Shown here piece by piece: positions 8,806-18,553 of a DNA stretch of 64,000 nucleotides. The notes below the pieces were generated by a model, which had not been told where the DNA came from, did not search any database, and was given only the letters and a program-made list of their open reading frames with translations. Within the stretch, counting starts at the first letter, position 1. Each line of letters opens with the position of its first letter. The position numbers were made by a program, and so were the translations under genes. Source of the DNA: Shewanella algae (GTDB lineage Bacteria; Pseudomonadota; Gammaproteobacteria; Enterobacterales; Shewanellaceae); NCBI RefSeq assembly GCF_009183365.2, contig NZ_CP068230.1, forward strand, positions 4,617,001 through 4,681,000, written 5' to 3'.

Positions 8806-10014
8806 TCAGTGATGCGCAAACTGCTGCTCCTGATGCCAGGCATTGAAACGACGCTGGGCCATGATCAGCAGCAGCACCATAGACAGGCTGCCCATCACCA
8901 GGGTCACGGCGAATGGCGCACTGAGGTCGGTTTGCTGCACCAGACCGGCCAGTAAAGAGGCGCCGCTCATCTGAATACAACCGAGCAAGGCTGCCGCAGT
9001 ACCGGCACGCTCTCCGAAGGCCGCCAACGCCATACTGGTTGCCGGACCCAACAGGAAGGCGAATCCGACACACAGCAACATCATGGGCAACATAAAGCTC
9101 ATGGCGGCAGCCATACCTTGTTGAGGGCCATAGATCTGCAGCACAGGTTGCATCGCGGCAGAAGCCAGCAGCAACCAGAGCGAAAACACAACGGTCGCGC
9201 GATTTCCAAGGCGTTTGGTGACCATGGGGGCGGCAAAGCAGGCAATAATGTTCACCAAGGCGTTGAGTCCAAACAGGCCACTGAATGCCAGCTCTGACAT
9301 ACCCAAATGATCAATCAGCCACACAGGTGCGTAGGAAACATAGCTCAATATTGAGGCCATACCGGCCATGCAACAGAAGGCATAAAACAGGAAGTGGCGT
9401 TCGGCCAATACAGGCTGATAGCGACCCCAGCGGTACAGCGGCCCACTGCTGACGGTATTCTGCGGCCGGGTTTCTGGAAAACGCATACTCACCAGCAGCA
9501 GGATCACCAAGCCGTAAACAGCCATCAGTCCAAAGGTTGAACGCCAACCGAATTGCATCGCCATCACGCCACCAAGCGTTGGCGCCAGTGCGGGGATGAC
9601 GCAAATCGCGCCGTTGAGATAGCTGTAGATACGGGAACTTTCAGCCGGTGCGTAACAGTCACGCACTGCACTGAAGACGACAATAGAAGTGGAGCAAGCT
9701 GCCAACCCCTGCAATACCCTGGCAATCTGTAACCATTCGAACTCCATGGCAACCACAGCCAACAGCGCACTGAGCACATAGAGAGAAATCCCCCCCAATG
9801 CCACAGGCCTGCGGCCAAATCTGTCAGCCAAAGGGCCTATGAGGATCTGCCCTACCCCCATGGCGAACAGGAAAAGCACCAAAGTAGACTGGACTTCGCC
9901 GGCACTGACGCCATATTCAATCGCCATAGTCGGCAAAGAGGGCAAGTAGATATCGATAGCCAGTGGGCTTAACAGCACCATGGCCATCAGCATAGGCAGG
10001 AGGTTTTTTGCCAT
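8806..10014 (-). CDS. MFS drug exporter, Bcr/CflA family
   Basis: The 402-residue membrane protein has twelve predicted hydrophobic segments. The N-terminus (SPLAIDIYLPSLP) and the loop GPLADRFGRRPV are typical of the Bcr/CflA (DHA1) drug-proton antiporters. It would export small toxic compounds from the cytoplasm using the proton gradient. It is divergent from a LysR-type regulator with 113 bases between the starts. Such pairs usually mean that the regulator controls the exporter, but the inducer cannot be inferred. Confidence 0.88.
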   Translation of the reverse strand: MAKNLLPMLMAMVLLSPLAIDIYLPSLPTMAIEYGVSAGEVQSTLVLFLFAMGVGQILIGPLADRFGRRPVALGGISLYVLSALLAVVAMEFEWLQIARVLQGLAACSTSIVVFSAVRDCYAPAESSRIYSYLNGAICVIPALAPTLGGVMAMQFGWRSTFGLMAVYGLVILLLVSMRFPETRPQNTVSSGPLYRWGRYQPVLAERHFLFYAFCCMAGMASILSYVSYAPVWLIDHLGMSELAFSGLFGLNALVNIIACFAAPMVTKRLGNRATVVFSLWLLLASAAMQPVLQIYGPQQGMAAAMSFMLPMMLLCVGFAFLLGPATSMALAAFGERAGTAAALLGCIQMSGASLLAGLVQQTDLSAPFAVTLVMGSLSMVLLLIMAQRRFNAWHQEQQFAHH

Positions 10015-10127
10015 AGGTTGTCGTTCAATCCTGAGTGAAAACTGAGATGGAGCACATTCTAATGAACTGGTGGTATGAAAAGAAATGATATAATCTCACA
10101 ACATAATTTCCTCTGAGGAATATCAGG

Positions 10128-11087
10128 GTGAATCTGGATAATCTGGCCCGTATCGACCTCAACCTGTTGGTCATGTTGCAGGTGCTGCTGGAAGAGCGCA
10201 GCGTGACCCGCGCCGCCAATCGGCTGCACCTGAGTCAATCTGCATTGAGCAAGAGCCTCAACCGCCTGCGCGACATGTTGGGCGATCCTTTGTTTCAGCG
10301 CACCGCCCACGGCCTCAAGCCGACGGCTCACGCCGAACAGTTAGCGCAACATCTGCCTATCGCCTTACAGAGTCTGCATCAACTGACCCAACCTCCCGTG
10401 TTTACCCCGGCCAGCAGCAACCGGCAGTTTTCGCTCACCATGGTAGAAAGCGCCTATGAAACTCTGCTGCCCAGTTTTATCGGTCGCTTGCTCAGCAACG
10501 CCCCTAATGTCAGGCTCGACTCCTATGTCTGGACCGAAAAATCCATGCAGGCACTGCAGCAGGGGCAGATAGATTTGGGAATTTCGGGAAGGGATCTGCA
10601 GCCCAGCTCCAGCTTTCACTTCAGCCAGTTGCCGGAAGGGATCCTGTATCAAACTCTGTTTCAGGATCATCAAGTGTGTCTGGTGCGCGAAGGGCACCCG
10701 GCGCTGCAAGCTCAAAAGAACAAGGTCTGGGATCTGGCTGCCTACCTGGCGCTGCCCCATGTACAGGTGCGTTGTGAGGGTAATGATTGGTGGGCGCTGG
10801 ACTACTTTCTGGCGGATCTCGGTCATCATCGCCGCCTCAGTGCTACAGTGCCGGACTTCTACGGTGCTGCCAGTATTTGCGCTCACAGTGACTTGGTATT
10901 TACCCTGCCCTCCAGTTTTGCACTGCACGCCTGCAAGCTTTACTCGCTGCAGCAATTGCCACTGCCGATAGACTTTATGCCCATGGCTTATGTGTTGCTC
11001 TGGCATGAGCGCAATAACGACGACCCCGGCCACCGCTGGATGCGGCAGCTGATAGGTGACAGCATGAGCAGTAAAAAGACCGCCTGA
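10128..11087 (+). CDS. LysR-family transcriptional regulator
   Basis: The 319-residue protein has an N-terminal winged helix-turn-helix (LDLNLLVMLQVLLEER, then AANRLHLSQSALSKSLNRLR) and a LysR substrate-binding domain. It starts at GTG 10128, with GAGGAA seven bases upstream. The sequence resembles the NodD/LeuO-like branch, with conserved RIDLNLL and DPLFQRT. Divergent placement from the Bcr/CflA exporter suggests control of that gene. The stop codon lies inside the loop of the shared terminator hairpin downstream. Confidence 0.88.
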   Translation: MNLDNLARIDLNLLVMLQVLLEERSVTRAANRLHLSQSALSKSLNRLRDMLGDPLFQRTAHGLKPTAHAEQLAQHLPIALQSLHQLTQPPVFTPASSNRQFSLTMVESAYETLLPSFIGRLLSNAPNVRLDSYVWTEKSMQALQQGQIDLGISGRDLQPSSSFHFSQLPEGILYQTLFQDHQVCLVREGHPALQAQKNKVWDLAAYLALPHVQVRCEGNDWWALDYFLADLGHHRRLSATVPDFYGAASICAHSDLVFTLPSSFALHACKLYSLQQLPLPIDFMPMAYVLLWHERNNDDPGHRWMRQLIGDSMSSKKTA

Positions 11088-11098
11088 ACGGCGGTCTT
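11076..11098 (-). terminator. Terminator of the chemoreceptor gene
   Basis: AAGACCGCC pairs perfectly with GGCGGTCTT around a 5-base loop. On the minus strand a TTTTT run follows, so it ends the chemoreceptor transcript. The plus-strand LysR stop codon lies in the loop, so the hairpin may also slow plus-strand transcription, although no U-tract follows on that side. Confidence 0.75.
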
Positions 11099-11111
11099 GA
11101 GTTAAACGTGA

Positions 11112-12983
11112 TTAGAGCACGAAGGTCGCGACCTTGGCATTGAGATCGGTCGCACGCACCTTGAGTGCCTTGGCGTGCTCAAGGTCGTCCATGGCGGTGG
11201 AGGTGATCTCATCGGTAACGTCCTTGATGGCCGTGGTGTTTTGGGTAATCTCCCCCGTTACCTGAGTCTGCTCTTCCGCCGCCGTGGCTATCTGCCCGGC
11301 CATATCGGATATCTGCGCCACAGCAACGGCTATCTCTTCCAGCGCCTTACTGGCCTCTTCGGCATCGCCGACACTGCGGCCTGCCATCTGGCGGCTGTTT
11401 TCCATGGAGGCTACCGCCCTGGCAGTGGTTTGCTGCAATGCCTCTATGGTGTCGTGGATTTCGGAAGCCGAATCCTGAGTACGCTGAGACAGAACCCTCA
11501 CTTCATCGGCCACCACGGCAAAACCGCGCCCTTGTTCACCGGCACGGGCAGCCTCGATGGCGGCGTTCAACGCCAACAGATTGGTCTGTTCGGCCACCCC
11601 TTGAATTGCGGTGAGAATACCGCTGATAGCCTGGGCATGACGATTGAGCTCATTGATCACTTCGGTGGTTTGGCCTACTTCCTCGGCCAATGAATGTATT
11701 GAGTTTCGGGTCTGCAGTACCAGACTCTTACCCTGCTGAGAGCTGCAGGAAGATTGCTGCGCTGCAGTAGCGGTCAACTCGGCGTTGGCAGCAATCTCCT
11801 GGGTGGCACTGGCCATCTCGGTAACTGCGGTAGCCACCATGGTTACTTCCTGCTGCTGCCTTTGCAGCTCAACAACCGAGCTCTGGGTGGTATTCAACCC
11901 CCGCTCGGCATCCAGATCCAGTTCGGCCGCCAACTGACGTATATGGCTTATCAGCTGATGCTGGGCCGAGACAAAGCGGTTGAAGTTGTCCGCCAGCTCG
12001 GCCACTTCATCATTGCTGTCGACAGTGATCCTTTGGGTCAGATCGCCATTGCCGTCGGCAATCCGTGCCAGCGCCTGGGATACTCGCCCAAGCGGAGCCA
12101 ACAAGAGTCCGAGAAACCAAGAGATAGCCGCCGTGCTCACCAGCAGCACAAGCGCCGCCAAGCCAACCTGGGTCCAAAGCAATTTGCCGAGCGGTGCTTC
12201 AAGCGTTGCCTTATCCAGCAGCAGCAAGAGTTGCCAGTCGGTATCCGGGATGGCCGTTGCCCAAACAAGTTTGTCCCGACCATCGGCATCAAAATACAGG
12301 GATTGCAACTGCGCCGTTTTTTGAATGTTGTCCAGAATGCCCGCACCGAGATCATCATCAATTTCGACAACCGGACGCATCGCCTTGCTACCATCCTTAT
12401 AAGCGATTACGGTACCGTCGTTATGCATCATGATGGCAAAACCCGCCGCCGGGATCGCCATGCTGTTGACCTCGGCCACCAGAGTATCAATTGCCAAGTC
12501 GCCACCTATCACCCCTTTGGCGGTCGGCTGCGCCAAAGAGACCACCTGAATACCATAGCCGCTGTCGATATAGGGTTTGGTGATAATGGCCCGGCCTTTG
12601 GCCATGGCATCCTGGTACCAGGGACGGCTGCGGGGATCGTAATGACTGTTGTCCACGCTGGGATCGGCATCCTGCATTTTGCCATCACTGCCACCGAAGT
12701 AGACAGACTCCAGCTTGCCGGCCGCCCTGGCCTGCTGCAGTGCAGGCACAAAGTCATCACTTATATATTCCTGCAAGGATGAAACCACGTTGGTGCGAAT
12801 TGCCAACCACTCGGTGACACGCTGTGCCTGCATATCACCAATACGCTTTAACTCTTGCTGGCTGGCTTGCAACAGTTGTGTTTTTTGAGTGCTGTAGCTT
12901 TGCCAGGAAAGCAGAGCCACAACCAGAGTCAATGCCAGTACCACACACACCAGCAACTTGTGTTTCAATGAGCGGAGTTTCAT
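11112..12983 (-). CDS. Methyl-accepting chemotaxis protein with dCache domain
   Basis: The 623-residue chemoreceptor starts at the ATG at 12983 ([10 protein letters not shown]); the longer open frame is not needed. It has a TM helix (around 10-30), a periplasmic double-cache domain ([40 protein letters not shown]), a second TM near 280-305, a HAMP domain, and a cytoplasmic signalling domain. The conserved hairpin tip reads [19 protein letters not shown]. No NWETF-like CheR tether is present at the C-terminus. Ligands of such domains are often amino acids or organic acids, but none can be assigned here. Confidence 0.92.
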   Translation of the reverse strand: MKLRSLKHKLLVCVVLALTLVVALLSWQSYSTQKTQLLQASQQELKRIGDMQAQRVTEWLAIRTNVVSSLQEYISDDFVPALQQARAAGKLESVYFGGSDGKMQDADPSVDNSHYDPRSRPWYQDAMAKGRAIITKPYIDSGYGIQVVSLAQPTAKGVIGGDLAIDTLVAEVNSMAIPAAGFAIMMHNDGTVIAYKDGSKAMRPVVEIDDDLGAGILDNIQKTAQLQSLYFDADGRDKLVWATAIPDTDWQLLLLLDKATLEAPLGKLLWTQVGLAALVLLVSTAAISWFLGLLLAPLGRVSQALARIADGNGDLTQRITVDSNDEVAELADNFNRFVSAQHQLISHIRQLAAELDLDAERGLNTTQSSVVELQRQQQEVTMVATAVTEMASATQEIAANAELTATAAQQSSCSSQQGKSLVLQTRNSIHSLAEEVGQTTEVINELNRHAQAISGILTAIQGVAEQTNLLALNAAIEAARAGEQGRGFAVVADEVRVLSQRTQDSASEIHDTIEALQQTTARAVASMENSRQMAGRSVGDAEEASKALEEIAVAVAQISDMAGQIATAAEEQTQVTGEITQNTTAIKDVTDEITSTAMDDLEHAKALKVRATDLNAKVATFVL

Positions 12984-13308
12984 CTTCAGCGGGGTCCGAT
13001 ATTTGAGAAAAGGCCGACAACCATCGGAGTAGCGACCTACAGCTTTGTCGAAATGATCGCATATTCTGCTGATTTGACTGAGTGATAGTTCACAATTAGT
13101 TGAAAAACAGGTCAAAATTGCAACAAAACTATGGCTTTTGGGTTTTAAACCACAGTTGATGAATAATTATTTATTCGGGGAACTCCTGCCTCTTAACGCT
13201 TTCTTAATAAAGTCGTATTAAACATGATGAATAATGAAGCAGATTTAACGTGACCTGAGCCAGGGATGGGGTCACACTTGGACCCAAGCAAAGACCGGAG
13301 GAAGAAAG
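12984..13308. other. Intergenic region between divergent genes
   Basis: This 325-base spacer separates the chemoreceptor and a small membrane protein gene, both of which read away from it. It is AT-rich around 13080-13240. GTGACC at about 13250 can pair with GGTCAC just before the ribosome site of the plus-strand gene (GGAGG at 13297-13301). No ORF with a credible start is seen. Confidence 0.5.
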
Positions 13309-13608
13309 ATGTACCGACAATTTGCGCAGAGTCAGCCACTCAATCCCAGAACCTTGGCGGGAGCATTGCTGAGTCTCAGTGCCTTTAGCCTGGCACTCTT
13401 GCTTATGCCCCTGGTGTTGATCCTGGCGGCGACAACACTCCTGTGTTTGAGCCTGTTTGGCCGCAGCTATTTGAAACGCCAGTTGGCCAGCATTCACCAG
13501 TGCCGCCAAAGAGGCAGACAAAGAGATCTCTACGACCTGGATCCCAACCTGTGCCGGGATTCAGGCTTGAGCCCAAGGGGCCGTATCATAGAGCACGAAC
13601 CGGACTAA
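13309..13608 (+). CDS. Small inner-membrane protein, unknown
   Basis: The 99-residue protein has one long hydrophobic stretch (around 17-48, likely a helical hairpin or one long TM) and a basic, Arg-rich cytoplasmic tail (YLKRQLASIHQCRQRGRQRD). A strong ribosome site, GGAGGAAGAAAG, precedes the ATG, which supports it as real. Its stop overlaps that of the convergent DUF4145-Sel1 gene by two bases. I do not recognise the family. Confidence 0.65.
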   Translation: MYRQFAQSQPLNPRTLAGALLSLSAFSLALLLMPLVLILAATTLLCLSLFGRSYLKRQLASIHQCRQRGRQRDLYDLDPNLCRDSGLSPRGRIIEHEPD

Positions 13609-15017
13609 TCGGCGAGCAGTTCCTGTGCCCGTTTCAGGGCACGCCGCTCATCTGCCGATTGGCTCAGCTGCAATACATTCTCAACCTGTTGTTGCAGTGA
13701 CTGCCACAAGGGGCCTATCACCTCCAGTTCACGCTCATCGGCGCGCTCTCGCGCCAGACGCAACCAAGCAACAGCCTCCACTACGTCTATACGTCCAAGG
13801 CAACCATCGGTCAAGGCTATCGCCAATTCAATCATGGCGGTCACACTGTGGCCATAGCGGATAACCTGTCTTAAATAACTTTCGGCCTGAGACAGATCCG
13901 AGCCAAATGCGGTGTCATCGTTGAGCATATGTTGCGCCCGCGCCAACATGGCATCCAGCTGTCCCTGCTCTGCCGCTTCGGCCAACCATTGTTCACTGGC
14001 ACCAGGGTCGGCTTCACAGCCTTCGCCACGGGCCAACATCAGGGCAAGGTGGTATTGAGCGTGGGGATCCCCGGCTCTGGCCGCCCGGGTTATGTGTTCA
14101 AAGGCTTGTTGCAGCTCGCCGCGTTGATAACAGAGCACCCCGAGATTGGCCATGGCCTCAGATTGTTCGTTGGCGGCAGCAGCACTGAGGAAACGTTCTG
14201 CCTCGGTTTCATCTTTAGCCAGCTCACCACGGCCCACCAGATAGAAGTAGCCCAAGAGCGCCATGGCATCGGTCACGCCGGCCTCGGCAGCTTGGCGAAT
14301 AGCCTGCTGCCCGGTAGCAAGATCAACATCACCACTGTAGCCATGAATAAGGGCCACTCCGTGTTCAAACAACGCCTTGGGTTCAGTTGGCGCCGCCTCG
14401 GCAAACCAGTGTGCCGCCTTGGCCAGCATTCGCGCCGAGTCACCCGTGAGCGGTTCGTCGGCCTTATCTTGCAGGGCCTGCTCCTGGCCACGGGCAATCA
14501 GGGCCCGATTCTTGAGCGCCATACCCAGCAGATATTGCGCCTCGGCATCATCCTCCATCACGGCCCGATAGCAGAGCTCGCGTCCGGCCTGCAGATCAAA
14601 GTCATCGAAGTGGTATTCTGGCGCTTCCCGGCCCTTCAGCCTGGGGTAGGCCAGTTCCATCAGTTTCAACAGATCGCCGATGGCCTTTTTGGCCAGTTGC
14701 AGCAGTTGCGTTTCGGTGAGGTGGAACTTTTCCGGATGGGCGCCGCGGTTGCCATCGGCCCTCAGCCTATGCAGCGCCCGGGTGATGCGCACATCGATCA
14801 GCCGCTGGCGATTGAGCTGTTCGATACGATCATAAAGGTTGGGGCTGTCAAAACTGAGCTTGGCCGGTGCGGCCAACAGCTCAGTCAATTTGTGGGCAAA
14901 GCTGCGAACATGCAGTAGTGCCTGGGTTGGCACGTCCTGCACATAGCGCTTGGCAGTCCGGTATTCCCGGGCCAAGTCTTCCGACACACTGGCTATAAAG
15001 GCAACATCATCCAGCAC
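13605..15017 (-). CDS. DUF4145-like and Sel1-repeat protein
   Basis: The 470-residue soluble protein starts at GTG 15017, with GAGG eight bases upstream. Residues 1-125 resemble DUF4145 (RSFAHKLTELLA, LRADGNRGAHP), the HEPN-like module seen on many defence and phage-related proteins. From about 140 on there are Sel1/TPR-like repeats (AQYLLGMALKNR, AMALLGYFYLVGRGE, AMANLGVLCYQRGE, AQYHLALMLARGEG). It is probably a scaffold for protein-protein contact. There is no signal peptide. A three-gene cassette around it was not seen, so a defence role is only a possibility. Confidence 0.75.
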   Translation of the reverse strand: MLDDVAFIASVSEDLAREYRTAKRYVQDVPTQALLHVRSFAHKLTELLAAPAKLSFDSPNLYDRIEQLNRQRLIDVRITRALHRLRADGNRGAHPEKFHLTETQLLQLAKKAIGDLLKLMELAYPRLKGREAPEYHFDDFDLQAGRELCYRAVMEDDAEAQYLLGMALKNRALIARGQEQALQDKADEPLTGDSARMLAKAAHWFAEAAPTEPKALFEHGVALIHGYSGDVDLATGQQAIRQAAEAGVTDAMALLGYFYLVGRGELAKDETEAERFLSAAAANEQSEAMANLGVLCYQRGELQQAFEHITRAARAGDPHAQYHLALMLARGEGCEADPGASEQWLAEAAEQGQLDAMLARAQHMLNDDTAFGSDLSQAESYLRQVIRYGHSVTAMIELAIALTDGCLGRIDVVEAVAWLRLARERADERELEVIGPLWQSLQQQVENVLQLSQSADERRALKRAQELLAD

Positions 15018-15060
15018 AGTCTGACCTCACAGAGCCGCTTGAGCGGCTAGCAAAGAAGAT

Positions 15061-15765
15061 TCAAGCTCGGCCCTTACGGGCAACGCGATAAAGGCGGAAC
15101 AAGGCTACATTGACGAATAAACCAATGAAAGCCACAAAGGTATCCACCACCAACTGCAGTGGCATACCACCAGCCTGTCCCAGTTGCGACAGCACACTGC
15201 CGATGAGCAGCAGCGGAAAATAGCTCAGCAGTACCAAGATTGTCGTGCCGGTGAGCCCGCTACTGAACTCAAAACTGGCCTTGATGGCCTGCAACGGGCT
15301 CATGCGCTCGACCACTACCATAAAGTTAACAAAGGCCAGGCGGGCAAACAGATACAGGCTGATCCCCATCCCCAGGATCCAAATCGGCCCTATGGCCGCC
15401 AGGATCATAGTCGGCGCCGCGATCGCCATTCCGGAGAACACTCCGGCCAACATCAGCCCAGGCACAAATGCCAGACTGGATTTCAACACCTGGCCTGTAC
15501 TGGGCTGCATGCCTTCGGTACGCAGCTCCATAAATAGCGTCAACGCCGCGATAAGCACTGAGAAGATCACCATCAAGGCGATCACTGCCAGCATATGAGG
15601 AGTGCCGAACTGCGGATTTTCAGGATCGGCATTTAGCAGCTCGGCACCGAGCCACATTTGAATACCCACCTGCAACAGCAGTAAGGGAACGGTCAGCATC
15701 GCCAGCTGAACGATATGATTACGGAAGAAGTTATAAGCTTCGGTCAGGATGGCAGACAGAGACAT
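15061..15765 (-). CDS. YciC-like inner-membrane protein
   Basis: The 234-residue protein has about six hydrophobic helices and begins with a short amphipathic helix (MSLSAILTEAYNFFRNH). The layout and the GMGISLYLFARLAFVNFMVVVER stretch resemble the UPF0259/YciC and related families, which have no known activity. A GGGAAAG ribosome site precedes it. It is followed 44 bases later by the Sel1-repeat gene on the same strand, so the two may be cotranscribed. Confidence 0.65.
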   Translation of the reverse strand: MSLSAILTEAYNFFRNHIVQLAMLTVPLLLLQVGIQMWLGAELLNADPENPQFGTPHMLAVIALMVIFSVLIAALTLFMELRTEGMQPSTGQVLKSSLAFVPGLMLAGVFSGMAIAAPTMILAAIGPIWILGMGISLYLFARLAFVNFMVVVERMSPLQAIKASFEFSSGLTGTTILVLLSYFPLLLIGSVLSQLGQAGGMPLQLVVDTFVAFIGLFVNVALFRLYRVARKGRA

Positions 15766-15952
15766 GCAGCTTTCCCAAAAAGGTTGTAATTAAAGGATCA
15801 AGATAGACGCCAAGGATACCCAAATTCACGCGCCAATGCACAAATGAAATACAGCAAAACGACCGCCTGTCACGCAAAAGCCGTGCATCGACGACTGAGA
15901 TAAGACTAGAATATGGCCCCAGAAGACCTTTTATTTGCACAGGAAAGCAGAA

Positions 15953-16483
15953 ATGAAAGCTTATATCACAGCAGCCGTAATCATGGGCTCACTGTTGGCG
16001 GCCCCAGCGCAGGCCGGTTGGTTCGACAAACTCACCAGCAACCCCCAGACACAAGCCGATACGGCCACCAATACCCAGACCGCCACTCAAAACAGTGAGC
16101 TGGTTGGCACCGTGATGTCACAGCTGGGTCTGACTCAAACCCAGGCCGAAGGTGGCCTTGGCAGCCTGCTCGGACTGGCCAAGACTTCATTGGGGCAAGA
16201 ATCTTTCTCTCCCATTGCCGACAGCATTCCCGGTATTGATGGCTTGCTGGCCGCAGCGCCCAAGCTGGATGGCAACTCAGGGATGACGGGCCTTTTGTCA
16301 AAAGCCGGCGACCTGGGTAACTCTCTACAGGGCAGCGCCATGGTCTATGATGCCTTTGCCAAACTGGGGATCTCCAAAGAGCTGGCTGCGCCCATGATAG
16401 ATATAGTCAAAAACTACCTGCAAAGTAGCGGTGGCGAAGGCACAGCCGATCTCCTGGTCAAGGGGCTGGGCTCACTGCTGTAA
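15953..16483 (+). CDS. DUF2780-like secreted protein
   Basis: The 176-residue protein starts at ATG 15953 behind AGGAAA. It has a signal peptide ending APAQA, then a Ser/Thr/Gln-rich linker and an Ala/Gly/Leu-rich region (LVGTVMSQLGLTQTQAEGGLGSLLGLAK, DAFAKLGISKELAAPMIDIVKNYL). This matches the DUF2780 (VcgC/VcgE-like) family of periplasmic or outer-membrane-associated proteins of unknown function. It has no cysteine. Confidence 0.75.
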   Translation: MKAYITAAVIMGSLLAAPAQAGWFDKLTSNPQTQADTATNTQTATQNSELVGTVMSQLGLTQTQAEGGLGSLLGLAKTSLGQESFSPIADSIPGIDGLLAAAPKLDGNSGMTGLLSKAGDLGNSLQGSAMVYDAFAKLGISKELAAPMIDIVKNYLQSSGGEGTADLLVKGLGSLL

Positions 16484-16668
16484 AGCGGTTCACGCTATCA
16501 AAGGGGAACCCGCGGCCACTGATGGCGTCTAAAAAATGTGGCCGCCCGGTTAAAGCGCGCATCGGCAAGGCTGGTTTTCACCCTGCCCAAGCCGCAAACC
16601 GCGCGGCCCGACACTCCCAGAGCCAACAGGGTTAGCCCCAACACTGAGCCAACTGACAAGAGAAGCCT

Positions 16669-17124
16669 ATGATCGCCAAACTCAAGCAGTTTTTGAATGC
16701 CCATCAGCAGAGTAAATCCCCGCAGGAACAACAGAAACAACTGGAATTGGCAGCCGCCAGCATGTTGTTGGAAGTGGTTTATGCCGATGAGGAGATGTCC
16801 GGCACCGAGGCCCAGCTGTTACCCGAACTTCTGGAACAAACGCTGGGTATAGCCGCCGAAGCGGCGGCCGAGCTGATAGTTGAGGCGAAACAAAGCCGTC
16901 ACGATGCCACCTCACTGTTTGAGTTCACCTCAGCCATCAATGATAGCTTTACCCTTGAGCAGAAGCAGCAGCTGATCCTGGCGATGTGGCGTGTGGCCTA
17001 TGCCGACGGCGAACTGTGCCGCTACGAAGACCAGATCATTCGCCGCTGTGCCGACCTGCTGTATCTCAAACACTCTGAGCTGATCCAGCTGCGCAACCAG
17101 GCCATGACTAGCAACTCAGACTGA
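16669..17124 (+). CDS. TerB-family protein
   Basis: The 151-residue all-helical protein has two related halves, each with an Asp/Glu motif: VVYADEEMSGTEAQLL and VAYADGELCRYEDQII. This is the metal-binding signature of TerB-like domains. The family is linked to tellurite resistance and membrane stress, but stand-alone TerB proteins are widespread and mostly uncharacterised. No other ter genes are nearby. Confidence 0.85.
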   Translation: MIAKLKQFLNAHQQSKSPQEQQKQLELAAASMLLEVVYADEEMSGTEAQLLPELLEQTLGIAAEAAAELIVEAKQSRHDATSLFEFTSAINDSFTLEQKQQLILAMWRVAYADGELCRYEDQIIRRCADLLYLKHSELIQLRNQAMTSNSD

Positions 17125-17146
17125 ACCCGCCTTTTATTGCACGCTT

Positions 17147-18412
17147 TTATTGCATAGGGATCACCGGCGGCAATTGGCGTTTCTGCCACTGCTGTTGCAG
17201 TGTCAACAACACAGCCAGCACACAGAGCAACCCCAGAGCGTAAGCCATAGCGCTGCCGAGTGCAAACGCCAGCAAAACACAAAGCGCGCAGCTTAGCAGT
17301 ACCAAAGGCAGGTAGCGTTTGCTCAGCAAGCGAATGGCTGCCAGCATGGACAAGAGATAGATCACCACAAATACCCCGTTACTCCACGCAATAAGCTGCT
17401 CGAGCTGTTGGCCTGAAATATAGGTCAGCACTATCACCAGCCCCATCACACCCAGCACGGCCGACAAGGCTCTGACCGGTACCTGATAACTGTTACGCTC
17501 ACGGAACCAGGCCGGCAATATCCCCTCGGTACTGAAGCTCCAAAGCAGCCGCGATACACTGGCGGCATAAACGTTAACCGCCGCCAGACCACTGGCAATA
17601 CCCAGCACACCTATCACCTGAGCGCCGTATTCGCCGAGCAGGGTATCGAATGCGCCTATCATGGCGACCTTGGTATCCACTTCCACCAGCAATAATAGCA
17701 AGGTACAGGCCAAATAAACCGCGCCGACCAAAATCACCCCTATCACCATGGCGGGGATCAAGTCCCGATCCGGGCGCCGAAAATCGTTGGCCAAGTGGGT
17801 CATGGCCTCCACACCGAGGAAACTCCAGAAGGCGATGCCTATCGCCAGCATCACGCCGTCATAATCGGGAGTGGAATGAGCAGTCAAAGACACCAATTCA
17901 CCGGCCTTGGCACCACCGGCGCCGAACATCATTACCACCACGGCCACAATTCCCAGTGTCAGGGCAAATTGCGCCTTGGCAGAAACCTGAATCCCCCTGA
18001 GATTGAGTAGCCAGAGCCCGAGCAGAACCAAGAGTTCGCAGCCCACCTGAACCCAGCCGGACACGGGAACCAGCGCATTAACGAATTGGAAAGTCATCAA
18101 AATGGCGGCGGGCGCACCGATAGGCACAGCCATCAAAAAGCTCAGGCCTATGGTGCGGCCCAGAGTACGGCCAAAGGCTCGTTCGACAAAATAAGCCGGC
18201 CCGGCGGCGTGAGGGAAACGACTGGCCAGACGGGCAAACACCAGGGTCACCGGAATAATGGCCAGGGTCAGCAAAGCCCAGGCCAACAAGGCGCCACTAC
18301 CGGCTTTGGCGACCGTCATCTGCGGCAAAATAAACACCCCGGTACCCAACAATGTGGTGGCCATTAAGCCGGCGCCCTGCCAGCGTCCTATGGTTCCTGT
18401 AACTTGATTCAT
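17147..18412 (-). CDS. yjeH: Amino-acid exporter, YjeH type (APC superfamily)
   Basis: The 421-residue integral membrane protein has about 12 TM helices. The N-terminal GTGVFILPQ signature and the overall pattern match YjeH, an exporter of L-methionine and branched-chain amino acids in Escherichia coli. It is divergent from an Lrp-type regulator with 141 bases between the chosen starts. Amino-acid exporters of this kind are commonly controlled by Lrp-family proteins, so the pair is probably a substrate-sensing export module. Substrate range is inferred. Confidence 0.82.
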   Translation of the reverse strand: MNQVTGTIGRWQGAGLMATTLLGTGVFILPQMTVAKAGSGALLAWALLTLAIIPVTLVFARLASRFPHAAGPAYFVERAFGRTLGRTIGLSFLMAVPIGAPAAILMTFQFVNALVPVSGWVQVGCELLVLLGLWLLNLRGIQVSAKAQFALTLGIVAVVVMMFGAGGAKAGELVSLTAHSTPDYDGVMLAIGIAFWSFLGVEAMTHLANDFRRPDRDLIPAMVIGVILVGAVYLACTLLLLLVEVDTKVAMIGAFDTLLGEYGAQVIGVLGIASGLAAVNVYAASVSRLLWSFSTEGILPAWFRERNSYQVPVRALSAVLGVMGLVIVLTYISGQQLEQLIAWSNGVFVVIYLLSMLAAIRLLSKRYLPLVLLSCALCVLLAFALGSAMAYALGLLCVLAVLLTLQQQWQKRQLPPVIPMQ

Positions 18413-18553
18413 CTGCTAAATTATCAGTATCTTGAATGGCGCCAGTATAGTCGTTCTCCGGCAGACTTTCTGTCATTCGTTTCCGTCAAATACGGCTTTT
18501 AGGCCGACAAAATGACGGCAAATCAGCAAAAAACACTCAAAACGTCAGGTAGC

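Noticed and set aside
11754..12782. Open frame of 342 codons opposite the chemoreceptor
   Set aside because: It is an antisense shadow of a well-supported gene with GC-rich codons; no ribosome site.
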